DNA from: Psychrobacillus sp. FSL K6-2836
GTDB taxonomy: Bacteria; Bacillota; Bacilli; Bacillales_A; Planococcaceae
Reading direction: 5' to 3'
Length of the DNA: 64,000 nucleotides
Assembly (NCBI RefSeq): GCF_038003085.1
Contig: NZ_JBBOOM010000001.1
Span: 992,001-1,056,000 of the forward strand
The notes below the pieces were generated by a model, which saw only the letters and a program-made list of their open reading frames with translations, did not search any database and had not been told where the DNA came from. Position 1 is the stretch's first letter, and each line of letters starts with the position of its first letter. Of the stretch, positions 45,302 to 53,774 are shown piece by piece. Made by a program: the position numbers and the translations under genes.

Positions 45302-46354
45302 TTATTTACTGGAGAACATATGGACGTAATAATATTGGTTATTATCGTTTAAAGCTATTCCTACGCCAATTTTCGTATACTTATTGTTTAGTATATTAGC
45401 TCGATGACCAGGAGAATTCATCCAAGCGGTGACTACCTCATCAGATCCTTCGTAGCCATGTGCAATATTTTCCCCAAAGGTTTTATAGAAGTATCCGAAT
45501 CCATCTGCCATATCCCAAGGAGCTCCATATATTGGCGAAGTATGTTCAAAATAATTATGTTCAACCATATCCTCTGCTTTTATAAATGCTATTTGGGATA
45601 GCGTTTTGTCTTCAACTAAAGCAGTCAACCCTTGTTTTTTGCGCTCTGCATTTACTAGTTTAATAGTTTCTGAGACAAAACTCACATTTGCTTGTTCGAT
45701 ACTTTTATATTCCTTTTCATAAGGATCATAGATAGTTTCATTTTTTTCTGGGTTTTTCTTATATTCCATACTTCTGTCTAATATAACTAGAGCTTGAATT
45801 CGGGTCACTGCACTACTAGGTGCAAAGGAAGTTTTTGTTTTACCCGTTGTAATTCCAGTTTTAGCTAAAAATGCTATGTAAGGTGCTGCCCAATGGCCTT
45901 CTCGTACATCTGTGAAAGGGACTTTGACTTTTTTTTCAACTTGAAAATCATTCATTAAAACAATAATTTTGGATAGTTGTGCTCTTGTTAACGTATCATT
46001 GGGGTTGAAATTCAGTCCATCATTAAAAATTCCTGCTTTTGTTAGTGTGGCTATATCCTTATAAGCAGGATGATCACTCGTGATATCTGTAAATGAGGGC
46101 TTGTAATCAGTAGAATCTGGTAATTTTAAGACTCTATTAATAATTTGAGCTACCTGGGCTCTACTAATGGAGTTATTCGGACGAAAAGTTCCGTCTGGAT
46201 AGCCAGTAATGACTTCATTCTTTTGATTGGAGACTAATACCGGATAATACCACTCATCTTCACTAACGTCTGTGAATAGTGAAGCTTGTGCTATTCCTGG
46301 AAACAATAAGACCATGAATAACGCCAACCATAAGAATCTATTAAACTTTTCCAA
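45302..46354 (-). CDS. SLH-anchored CAP-domain protein
   Basis: A secreted protein of 350 residues. A signal peptide (to ASL, about 25) is followed by three SLH repeats (about 25-200; TGYPDGTFRPNNSISRA is the clearest) and a C-terminal CAP/SCP domain (about 225-350) of the YkwD type. The CAP domain has LVNAERKKQGL, NYFEHTSP, GENIAHG and NSPGHRANILN. The function of bacterial CAP proteins is unknown. The start is taken as the TTG at 46354, which has AAGGAGG at ideal spacing; the ATG 11 codons upstream has none. Confidence 0.92.
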   Translation of the reverse strand: MEKFNRFLWLALFMVLLFPGIAQASLFTDVSEDEWYYPVLVSNQKNEVITGYPDGTFRPNNSISRAQVAQIINRVLKLPDSTDYKPSFTDITSDHPAYKDIATLTKAGIFNDGLNFNPNDTLTRAQLSKIIVLMNDFQVEKKVKVPFTDVREGHWAAPYIAFLAKTGITTGKTKTSFAPSSAVTRIQALVILDRSMEYKKNPEKNETIYDPYEKEYKSIEQANVSFVSETIKLVNAERKKQGLTALVEDKTLSQIAFIKAEDMVEHNYFEHTSPIYGAPWDMADGFGYFYKTFGENIAHGYEGSDEVVTAWMNSPGHRANILNNKYTKIGVGIALNDNNQYYYVHMFSSK

Positions 46355-46406
46355 GTAAATTACCTCCTTTCTAATAAGTATACACAAGAAAGGTCCAATT
46401 TAAACT

Positions 46407-46442
46407 AAAAATCCCTTCATATAATGTATATGAAGGGATTTT
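46407..46442 (-). terminator. Terminator after the 5'-nucleotidase-SLH gene
   Basis: AAAATCCCTTCATATA pairs with TATATGAAGGGATTTT around three bases; U-rich on both sides. Confidence 0.88.
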
Positions 46443-46449
46443 CTAGTAT

Positions 46450-48609
46450 TTATTTTAATAGATTATTAAAGTTAGAAACAAATTTAGCAGCCTGAGCACG
46501 AGTTGTTCCTTCTGTAGGTCTAAATTTCCCATCAGTACCAGAACCAATATTTAGTTCTTCTATCATATTAATAGCTTTTACAAAATCGCCATCATATTTC
46601 CCTAAATCTGAGAAAGTAGCTTTTTCTTTTACTGTATAGTCTACTTCTGATTTTGCATCATAAGCTCTGTTAAGCATTAACGCAAATTGTGCGCGAGTGA
46701 CAGCTTGGTGAGGCAAGAACTTTCCGTTAACGCCTTTTACAATACCAGCCTCTGCTGCAGCTGCAATTTCAGCTTTTGTATCAGCATGAAGATTAGCGGT
46801 ATCTGTAAATTTTGCTGTCCCTTTTGCTTCCAGACCAAGTGCACGGACGATTAATGACGTAGCTTGAGCGCGCGTCAATTGTTTGTTTGGTGAATATGTT
46901 GCATCAGTAGTTCCTTTTGATAAGCCTTGATAAAATAAATCTTGAATATATGAATAGTGCCAATCCGCTTCTTTAACGTCATTAAATGGTATTACAACTT
47001 TAATGCGTCCCTCTTCAGTTGGATTTACTTTTTCAAGATTTGTAATGTATTCAATGAACATTTCCCAGTCCACATTTCCTGGTTCGCTTACTCGACCTTC
47101 AGCATAAGCAGTTTCAAAGGCTTTAAAGCCATCCCCACCTTTTGCTGTAAATGTGTTTGTTGCTACTTTATATGTTTTAGAATTATCTAAGTTTACATAC
47201 TTATCGCCTTCTTTTACTTGTACACTTAGAACACGTTTACCTGCTTCTGCAGTACCATCAAACGTGTATTTTAAACCAGAAACATGTAAAAATGCTCCTT
47301 TTTCTTTAGGAAACTCATCCACAGCATTTTCCAGTAAAGATTTAATCTCTTCTCCTGTCACAGACGCTATAGCTAATGCATTACCAAAAGGCATGACAGT
47401 CAAAACTTCTCCAACTGTAATATCTCCTGCGTCAATAGAAGCACGAATTCCTCCACCATTTTGCATAGCAATAACAGTTTCTGCATCAATTTTTTTAGCA
47501 GTCGCTAACATACCATCCGTGATCAAGTTACCAAGATTCGTTTCACCGGCACGAACGCCCCAAAGTCCACGTCCACCATTAAGTCCCTCTACTGCTACCT
47601 TACCTGTTGAAGTATTTTTTACTTTTTCAATAGAATCAGCATACGGTTTTAGTAGTTTAGTAGTTTCTGCATCTGGAGTTTCTACTGCTGCAACATCATG
47701 TAAGACTCCAGTGTGATCTGTAATAACACCTTCAGTATTGAATGAAACATCTAATTGACCTAAAAATTTATTGTACTCATTTGCTTGAACGATAAGAACT
47801 GGCTTTCCGTTTACAGTTAGCTCTTTAGGTGCATCCAGTTTCGTATGAGTATGACCACCAACGATAATATCGATTCCAGGTACTTTTTCCGCTAACAATA
47901 AATCATTATCGTATTTCGCCGCATCATCATAGCCTATATGAGTCAACGCAATGATTTTATTTACCCCTGCTTTTTCAAATGCAGCTACTGCTCCTTTTGC
48001 TGCCTCAATATAATTAGTGAATGCGATATCATTAGGACTTGAAATATCCACAGTTTCTGCAGTTGTTAATCCAAAAATCCCAACTTTTTCTCCACCAACT
48101 TCTTTTATAATACCGTTATATATTTCTCCATTGGCAGCTGTTGATGAATATTCGTTATTTTGAAGCCCTTCAAATAGAGCGTCCTTCGAAAAATCCACAT
48201 TGGCACTTACAAATGGAAACTCTGCTTTTTTGACAAATTCTGTAAGACCTAAATGACCATCAGATGTAGAACCTAGGTCAAATTCATGGTTTCCGAAAGT
48301 CATAGCATCGTATTTCAATAAATTCATAAACTCTAAATCAGCTAAACCAGTATATTGGTTAAAATATAGCGTTCCAGAGAAAACATCCCCTGCGTCAAGT
48401 AACAGATTATTTTTGTGCTCAGAACGAATCTGTTTTACAAGAGTCGCTCGTTTTGCAGCTGCATCTACGTTTGCATGTGTGTCATTCGTATGCATAACTG
48501 TAAGGCTGAAATCTCCCTCAGCCGCTAAACTTGTTTGAGGTGTTAAAGCTAACCCCAAACCAGCTGCAATCGTTAATGCTGCTATACTTTTATAAGTTCT
48601 TTTATACAT
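46450..48609 (-). CDS. SLH-anchored 5'-nucleotidase/UshA-type phosphoesterase
   Basis: A secreted enzyme of 719 residues. It has a signal peptide (to LAA, about 30) and a metallophosphoesterase domain (about 35-270) with the metal motifs MHTNDTHANV, LLDAGDVFSG, FGNHEFD, ALTHIG and GGHTHT. A 5'-nucleotidase C-terminal domain (about 335-510) with QNGGGIRASIDAGDITVGEV follows, then three SLH repeats (about 540-719). The family releases phosphate from extracellular nucleotides or UDP-sugars. AGGGATGG precedes the ATG. Co-location with other SLH enzymes suggests wall-bound nucleotide scavenging. Confidence 0.94.
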   Translation of the reverse strand: MYKRTYKSIAALTIAAGLGLALTPQTSLAAEGDFSLTVMHTNDTHANVDAAAKRATLVKQIRSEHKNNLLLDAGDVFSGTLYFNQYTGLADLEFMNLLKYDAMTFGNHEFDLGSTSDGHLGLTEFVKKAEFPFVSANVDFSKDALFEGLQNNEYSSTAANGEIYNGIIKEVGGEKVGIFGLTTAETVDISSPNDIAFTNYIEAAKGAVAAFEKAGVNKIIALTHIGYDDAAKYDNDLLLAEKVPGIDIIVGGHTHTKLDAPKELTVNGKPVLIVQANEYNKFLGQLDVSFNTEGVITDHTGVLHDVAAVETPDAETTKLLKPYADSIEKVKNTSTGKVAVEGLNGGRGLWGVRAGETNLGNLITDGMLATAKKIDAETVIAMQNGGGIRASIDAGDITVGEVLTVMPFGNALAIASVTGEEIKSLLENAVDEFPKEKGAFLHVSGLKYTFDGTAEAGKRVLSVQVKEGDKYVNLDNSKTYKVATNTFTAKGGDGFKAFETAYAEGRVSEPGNVDWEMFIEYITNLEKVNPTEEGRIKVVIPFNDVKEADWHYSYIQDLFYQGLSKGTTDATYSPNKQLTRAQATSLIVRALGLEAKGTAKFTDTANLHADTKAEIAAAAEAGIVKGVNGKFLPHQAVTRAQFALMLNRAYDAKSEVDYTVKEKATFSDLGKYDGDFVKAINMIEELNIGSGTDGKFRPTEGTTRAQAAKFVSNFNNLLK

Positions 48610-48863
48610 TCTCGCACCATCCCTTTTTATAATGTGAATCTCTTTAACTATACTATAGTTTAGATAATTTTAAATATTAAGTTTCAGTAAATTGTAATTT
48701 GAATATTAATTTTTAGTAAATGATGATTTTGAAATAGGTATTTTTAATACGTTTAATAAGATCAAAAACTATGCATACTAGCACAAGCTCAGATTAATAA
48801 TCTGGAGCTTGCATTCATATATTTACGAAAAGGCTTTGTAGTTATAAGAAATGAGGACCATGC

Positions 48864-49769
48864 ATGTCAAAGAAAATAATTTGGATTACCATTATTAGTT
48901 GCTTACTATTAAGTGGAACAGTATACGCTACTAGTTTTTATAAAAATGTAACGACGACACTCGAAACTATCCATGAACCCGAAATTCGTAAAGTTTCTAA
49001 ACTTCGAGAAACGGAAGTGGAGCTCATAGAAAAAGAACCAATTTCGGTATTATTACTCGGTGTGGATGAACGCGATGCGGATGCTGGTCGTTCCGATACT
49101 ATTATCGTACTAACCGTTAATCCCTCTCTCGCTTCGATAAAAGTATTGAGTATTCCCAGAGATACATATACGGAAATCATCGGATTAGATAAAATGGATA
49201 AATTAAATCACGCGTATGCATTCGGGGGAATAGATATGGCGCTTCATTCCGTCGAAAACTTAATAGATATTCCGATCGATTATGTTATACAGGTTAATAT
49301 GGAAAGCTTTTTAGAAATTGTCGATAGTGTTGGCGGTGTTACAGTCGAAAACGCTTCTGCTTTCGAAGAAAACGGTTATCTATTTGAAGAAGGTCCAATG
49401 CATTTAGATGGAGATATGGCACTTAGTTATGTGCGCATGCGGATGAATGATCCGCTAGGTGACTTTGGGAGACAGGAGCGCCAAAAACAAGTTCTCCTAG
49501 CCGTTTTAAAAGAAGGAGCTTCTTTTAATAGCATTCTCCACTACAAGGATTTATTGGCTACATTAGCAGAAAATATCCGGACGAATATGAAGTTCGAACA
49601 AATGATGGATATTCAAAAAGGCTATAAGAATGCACTGGCAAATGTTGAATCTATTACGCTCTCGAATGGAGGCGGCAAGCGAATGAATGATATTTGGTAT
49701 TATGTTCCCGAAGAAGAAGAGTTGAATGAAGTGACGATGCTTTTGAAGGAGCATTTGGAGCTTGAATAA
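48864..49769 (+). CDS. LytR-CpsA-Psr (LCP) family wall polymer ligase (second copy)
   Basis: A membrane-anchored protein of 301 residues: a short cytoplasmic start, a membrane helix (about 4-22), and an LCP domain with GRSDTIIVLTV, SIPRDTYTEI, LNHAYAFGG, and the arginine-rich YVRMRMNDPLGDFGRQERQKQ. Like the copy at 26139, it should join a polyprenyl-linked polymer to peptidoglycan. It is more compact, without the C-terminal tail. GAGGA lies before the ATG. Array d begins about 25 bases after the stop. Confidence 0.92.
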   Translation: MSKKIIWITIISCLLLSGTVYATSFYKNVTTTLETIHEPEIRKVSKLRETEVELIEKEPISVLLLGVDERDADAGRSDTIIVLTVNPSLASIKVLSIPRDTYTEIIGLDKMDKLNHAYAFGGIDMALHSVENLIDIPIDYVIQVNMESFLEIVDSVGGVTVENASAFEENGYLFEEGPMHLDGDMALSYVRMRMNDPLGDFGRQERQKQVLLAVLKEGASFNSILHYKDLLATLAENIRTNMKFEQMMDIQKGYKNALANVESITLSNGGGKRMNDIWYYVPEEEELNEVTMLLKEHLELE

Positions 49770-49795
49770 CGGGAAGATTGTGGCATTTGGTAGTT

Positions 49796-50070
49796 TACTT
49801 GCGGTTGATAGCTGGATACTTGTGCTCTACACGCCTAATCATGGCATTCTCGTATAGAAGTGTATCCCTATCGTATATGCTCATTTCTCTCTCGTATAGA
49901 GGCAATTCTCGCTCGCTTACTCATGGTATTCTCGTATAGAACTGGATCACTATCGTATAAGCTCATTTCTCTCTCGTATAGAGGCAATTCTCTCTAGCAT
50001 AATCATGGCATTCTCGTATAGTTTTGAATCTCGAGTTGAATACTTGCGGTCGGCTAGCGTTTACTTGCGG
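49796..50070. repeat. 21-bp periodic array d, cores TCGTATA and TACTTGCGG
   Basis: TCGTATA-type cores start at 49850, 49871, 49892, 49913 (TCGCTTA), 49932, 49953, 49974, 49995 (TAGCATA) and 50014: steps of 21 with two of 19, in two near-identical 82-bp blocks. On each side sit two TACTTGCGG-type cores, also 21 apart (49796 and 49817; 50041 and 50062). Three of these four read TTTACTTGC or near it, the exact reverse complement of the core of array c. It has no coding capacity; the 19-base steps break any frame. Confidence 0.9.
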
Positions 50071-50098
50071 AAAGGGATACTTTTCCATATATACTGAC

Positions 50099-50135
50099 TC
50101 AAAAAGGCTACTCCAATAAATGGAATAGCCTTTTC
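50099..50135 (-). terminator. Terminator after the acyl-CoA dehydrogenase gene
   Basis: AAAAGGCTACTCCA pairs with TGGAATAGCCTTTT (one mismatch) around ATAAA. The minus-strand tail is TTTTTG. Confidence 0.88.
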
Positions 50136-51776
50136 TTATTTTTGGATTCCCTTGAACCACTCACATGTCTTCATTGCATCTCCTAATTTACGTAGTTGCC
50201 ATGTTTCTTCTATATAAATAGCGCTTAATAATCCGATATGAGGTTTATCAGCAATTTCTACAGCCACGATACTTTCATACAAGCGTACCATTTCTTTAGC
50301 GAGTGCTTTTGCTTCAAACGTTTGGACATCCTCTTGTAGTGAAGCGAATACATCTAATGATTCGCTAAGTTGTTGGAGCTTTTCATGGACAATGGGTTTC
50401 AGGTTTGATTCCTCACATTGTTGAAGTCGCTGCTCCATTGCTCGAACAAATAGATGATGGACATTGAATTTTTTCACCAATCGTATGAGCTCTAGCGCTA
50501 GAATATTCGCAGTTCCTTCCCATACTGTCAGCACCTGCGCATCCCGTAATAATCTAGGAGTTACGAAGTCCTCGATATAGCCGTTTCCTCCGTGCATCTC
50601 GATAGCTTCATGGGCAAAGTGAATCGCTTGTTCGGCCGTTTCTTTTTTCAATAAAGCTATAAACAATCGATTCAAAATCACTTCTTCCTTCGAAGCCTCT
50701 CCGCTTACGACCCGATCATATTGTTCAATCAGGTCAAAGGTTGTATACAGTTCTATTTCTAACTTCGCACGCATTCGACCGAGGGAGTCCTGGATCATTG
50801 GAAATTCATTTAGCTTGTTTCCAAATGCAGTCCGTTTCTCCGCATAAGCAAACGACTCATTATAAGCACGACGCATAATGCCCAGCGACGCTACTGTATT
50901 ACAAATACGCGAAAGATTTAGTGCCTCTAGCATATATTTCAGCCCACTGCTAGGGTCTCCAACTACATAACCTAGAGCGCCTTCAAATTCCACCTCACCA
51001 CTTGGGACTGCTCGAACACCTAATTTATCCTTCAGTCGGCGAATCTTAATACCATTTAAGGAACCATTTGTATTTTTCCAAGGAACAGCAAATAATGTCA
51101 GCCCTTTGGAGCCACTAGGAGCGCCCTCTATACGCGCAAGCACCATGGCAACTCCTGCCATACCAGCATTGGAGGCAAAATACTTTTCTCCATATAAAAG
51201 ATAATGCTCACCTTCTTTTATAGCTTTTACTTCATTGGCTCCTACATCTGATCCCCCCTGTCGCTCTGTTAAAAAAGTCGCACCCTCGTATAGCTCTATA
51301 TCACCTGTCGCGATGACATGGGGAAGAAATCGTTCTTTCACTTCCTGGTTTGCATAATGATCAAGTAAATAACTAGTAGCCATCGTAAGTGTTACGGGAC
51401 AATAAAACCCAGGTTCTGATTGTGATAATACATACCCCTGTGCGAAGCTATAAACATAATTCCCTTTATGACCAAGCTCGGGAATCTCTTTATGCAAATA
51501 ACCTACTATGCCTGTTTCATATGTTTCCTTTACTGTCTGTTTATAGCCTTCATTTACCCAAACGACTGATTGATCATCTCCGAACTTATCAAATTTAACG
51601 AGCTTCGGCTCTCCTTCACGATCTGTATGGCGCGCGCGTTCATCTATCTCATTTGTTACTAGCTCTCCAAACGATTTAAGCTGGTCCTGTGCATATGTCT
51701 GAAATGCTGGATGTAACTTTGACTGTAAAATATCCTGTAATGATTCATCTTCTGCAAAGTAATTTGCTCGATCCAT
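50136..51776 (-). CDS. Acyl-CoA dehydrogenase
   Basis: A flavoenzyme that oxidises an acyl-CoA to its trans-2-enoyl form and passes electrons to ETF. 546 residues, longer than the classic ~380 and closer to the AidB-like branch, with an extra N-terminal region (about 1-110) before the core. Core signatures: TLTMATSYLL, ATFLTERQGGSDVGANE (flavin-binding), YAEKRTAFGNKLNEFPMIQD, and IEMHGGNGYIEDFVTPRLLRDA with the closing TVWEGTANI. It starts one base after the ligase stop. It is the last gene of the merR-ligase-dehydrogenase operon. Chain-length preference cannot be read. Confidence 0.93.
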   Translation of the reverse strand: MDRANYFAEDESLQDILQSKLHPAFQTYAQDQLKSFGELVTNEIDERARHTDREGEPKLVKFDKFGDDQSVVWVNEGYKQTVKETYETGIVGYLHKEIPELGHKGNYVYSFAQGYVLSQSEPGFYCPVTLTMATSYLLDHYANQEVKERFLPHVIATGDIELYEGATFLTERQGGSDVGANEVKAIKEGEHYLLYGEKYFASNAGMAGVAMVLARIEGAPSGSKGLTLFAVPWKNTNGSLNGIKIRRLKDKLGVRAVPSGEVEFEGALGYVVGDPSSGLKYMLEALNLSRICNTVASLGIMRRAYNESFAYAEKRTAFGNKLNEFPMIQDSLGRMRAKLEIELYTTFDLIEQYDRVVSGEASKEEVILNRLFIALLKKETAEQAIHFAHEAIEMHGGNGYIEDFVTPRLLRDAQVLTVWEGTANILALELIRLVKKFNVHHLFVRAMEQRLQQCEESNLKPIVHEKLQQLSESLDVFASLQEDVQTFEAKALAKEMVRLYESIVAVEIADKPHIGLLSAIYIEETWQLRKLGDAMKTCEWFKGIQK

Positions 51777-51777
51777 A

Positions 51778-53277
51778 TTATTTACCGCCTTCTCTCAATG
51801 ATTGCTTCAGAATTTTCCCGGATGCATTCCGTGGAAGAGCTTCGACTTGTTCAAAGAGCTTTGGTATTTTGAAAGAGGATACTTTTCCGTTCAAATGGTC
51901 TATTAATTCCTTCGTCTCGACTGGTCTTGTTGCCGCAAAATAAGCTTTTACTGTTTCGCCCCATTCTACGTGTGGAACCCCGACAATAGCAACTTCTGAA
52001 ACTGCTTCATGGGTAATTAATACATCCTCCACTTCCTTCGGATAAATATTTACTCCTCCAGAAATAATCATGTCCTTCTTTCGATCAACGATGAATATAT
52101 ATCCATCTTCATCAATGCGAGCTAAATCACCTGTCTTTAACCAATCGCCATCAAAGGTCGCTGCAGTTGCTTCAGGATTTTTATAGTATCCTAGCATCGT
52201 TCCGTCACCTCGAAGATAAATTTCTCCGACCTCAGCTACACCTACATCTTCTCCATCGCCATTTACGACTCTAATTTCCGTAAACAATGCTGCCCTTTTC
52301 CCAATACTTCCTGCTTTCTTCGCATGTTCATGTCCTAACAATAGTGTCCCACTTGGACCAGCCTCCGTTAATCCGTAAACACATACAAAATTATCCGTTT
52401 TAAAAGCCTGTTTCATATATAAAACTTCCCCACTCGACAATGGTGCCCCCCCATATATCCACCACTTCATCGAGCTTAAGTCTGTATGCTCGATTGCGGG
52501 ATTCTTACCAGTCATTAAATATGCAACTGGAGCCCCAAAGAAATGGGTCGTCCTCTCTTCCTCTACCGTTTTTAACAGCAAATCTGGAGTAAATGTTGGC
52601 GTTAAAACGAGTGTGGCACCAACTATGACGCCAGCTACCATGAATAAATGAAGAGGAGCTGAATGACTAAGCGGCATCATTAAAAGCAAGCGACTTTCTG
52701 GTTTCATTTCCATTTCAATACAAATCATTTTCGCTACAGTGAGAACATTCCGGTGACTGAAAAGAACTCCTTTTGGCTGTCCCGTCGTTCCAGACGTATA
52801 TAGAATGGTAGATGGCTCGTCATCCATGGAGGATGATTTAGGAAGCGCCTTCATTTCTTCTTTAGTTAATTCATTAAACGTAATCCATCCATGGTGCTCT
52901 CCACCCGTTTTTACAAGTAGGCTTTCATTTTGTAAATCCTTTACAGTATCGAATAGAAGCTCATGCACAACGAATATCTTTGAATCTGCATGATTTAAAA
53001 TATACTCTATTTCAGCTAGAGTAGACTTTGCATTGATCGGTACGATTACTGCTCCGATTCGATGTGCTGCAAAATAAGTAATAATAAATTCGGGAACATT
53101 GGGCATAAATAGAACAATCTTATCATTTTTCTTGATGCCTACTTTTAATAGTCCAGTCGACAACTTCTCTACTAGATTATTTAATGCTTCGTAGGTAAGT
53201 CTTTGGCCCATCCCAACTACTGCCTCATTAAGTGGATACTTACTTGCATTATGTTCTAATAGTCTTGATAAATTCAT
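51778..53277 (-). CDS. Acyl-CoA synthetase (AMP-forming ligase)
   Basis: Activates a carboxylic acid to its CoA ester through an acyl-adenylate. 499 residues of the ANL superfamily: the ATP-binding loop STILYTSGTTGQPKGVLFSH, the A5 motif VYGLTEAGPSGT, A7 GDWLKTGDLARIDEDGY, A8 RKKDMIISGGVNIYPKEVE, and the C-terminal catalytic lysine in NASGKILK. The start overlaps the merR stop by four bases. Paired with an acyl-CoA dehydrogenase it probably serves degradation of a fatty or branched acid. Confidence 0.94.
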   Translation of the reverse strand: MNLSRLLEHNASKYPLNEAVVGMGQRLTYEALNNLVEKLSTGLLKVGIKKNDKIVLFMPNVPEFIITYFAAHRIGAVIVPINAKSTLAEIEYILNHADSKIFVVHELLFDTVKDLQNESLLVKTGGEHHGWITFNELTKEEMKALPKSSSMDDEPSTILYTSGTTGQPKGVLFSHRNVLTVAKMICIEMEMKPESRLLLMMPLSHSAPLHLFMVAGVIVGATLVLTPTFTPDLLLKTVEEERTTHFFGAPVAYLMTGKNPAIEHTDLSSMKWWIYGGAPLSSGEVLYMKQAFKTDNFVCVYGLTEAGPSGTLLLGHEHAKKAGSIGKRAALFTEIRVVNGDGEDVGVAEVGEIYLRGDGTMLGYYKNPEATAATFDGDWLKTGDLARIDEDGYIFIVDRKKDMIISGGVNIYPKEVEDVLITHEAVSEVAIVGVPHVEWGETVKAYFAATRPVETKELIDHLNGKVSSFKIPKLFEQVEALPRNASGKILKQSLREGGK

Positions 53278-53660
53278 CTGTTTTCCTCCCCTTTTAGATT
53301 TTCTAATTTAACTGTAAAAACATGTAGCAAAGCTTCCATTTCTTTTTTCATTTCTCCTAGCTCTTTAATCTTCTTTTCAATTTCCATGGTTTTTTCATTT
53401 CCATATTCTATCGTTCTTTCTAGTTGTCTTCTTCCAGTGCGATCCATATCAAATAGCAGAACCATTTCTTTAATTTCATCCAGTTGAAAGCCATATTGCT
53501 TTCCTCTTTGTATGAGCTTTAGTTTGGCGCAGTCGGCAGGTCTGTAATATCTTCTGTTGCTGTCGCTGCGAATGGGCATTAATAATCCCAGCTCCTCATA
53601 GTAGCGTATAGTTCTCGTCGTAATATTGAATTCTTTTGCAACATCCGAAATACTTTTCAT
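53274..53660 (-). CDS. MerR-family transcriptional regulator
   Basis: A 128-residue regulator with a MerR winged helix-turn-helix at the start (DVAKEFNITTRTIRYYEELG, then RYYRPADCAKLKLIQRGKQY) and a coiled-coil dimer helix (about 80-115). No cysteine sensor motif is present, so metals are unlikely. It leads an operon with an acyl-CoA ligase and a dehydrogenase and has a palindrome in a 19-bp promoter spacer. It resembles LiuR-type regulators of branched-chain and fatty-acid breakdown; the effector would be an acyl-CoA by analogy. Confidence 0.92.
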   Translation of the reverse strand: MKSISDVAKEFNITTRTIRYYEELGLLMPIRSDSNRRYYRPADCAKLKLIQRGKQYGFQLDEIKEMVLLFDMDRTGRRQLERTIEYGNEKTMEIEKKIKELGEMKKEMEALLHVFTVKLENLKGEENR

Positions 53661-53690
53661 CCAGCCCTCACTCCCCTGAGTCTTGTTTTG

Positions 53691-53721
53691 AGCATATCAT
53701 TTACGTTAACGTAAACTTCAA
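53691..53721 (-). promoter_or_regulatory. MerR-type promoter with 16-bp operator
   Basis: Minus strand: -35 TTGAAG (53716-53721), a 19-base spacer, -10 TATGCT (53691-53696). The spacer holds the perfect palindrome TTTACGTTAACGTAAA (53700-53715). A 19-bp spacer filled by a palindrome is the hallmark of MerR-regulated promoters, where the regulator untwists the DNA. Confidence 0.85.
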
Positions 53722-53730
53722 GTGTAATTT

Positions 53731-53768
53731 AAAAATAAGACACTAAACAAACTTGTCTAGTGTCTTAG
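53731..53768 (-). terminator. Terminator after the aminotransferase gene
   Basis: TAAGACACTA pairs with TAGTGTCTTA; the minus-strand tail is TTTTTAAATT. It separates the aminotransferase from the merR operon. Confidence 0.85.
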
Positions 53769-53774
53769 AAATTA

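Noticed and set aside
47153-47716. 187-codon frame on the plus strand
   Set aside because: It is antisense to the 5'-nucleotidase-SLH gene, which has full domain support; the product is unlike any protein I know.
49796-50070. CRISPR array
   Set aside because: Constant part only 7-9 bp, spacers 12-14 bp and themselves repeated in blocks, no cas genes. The same holds for the arrays at 17.3, 22.7 and 37.5 kb.
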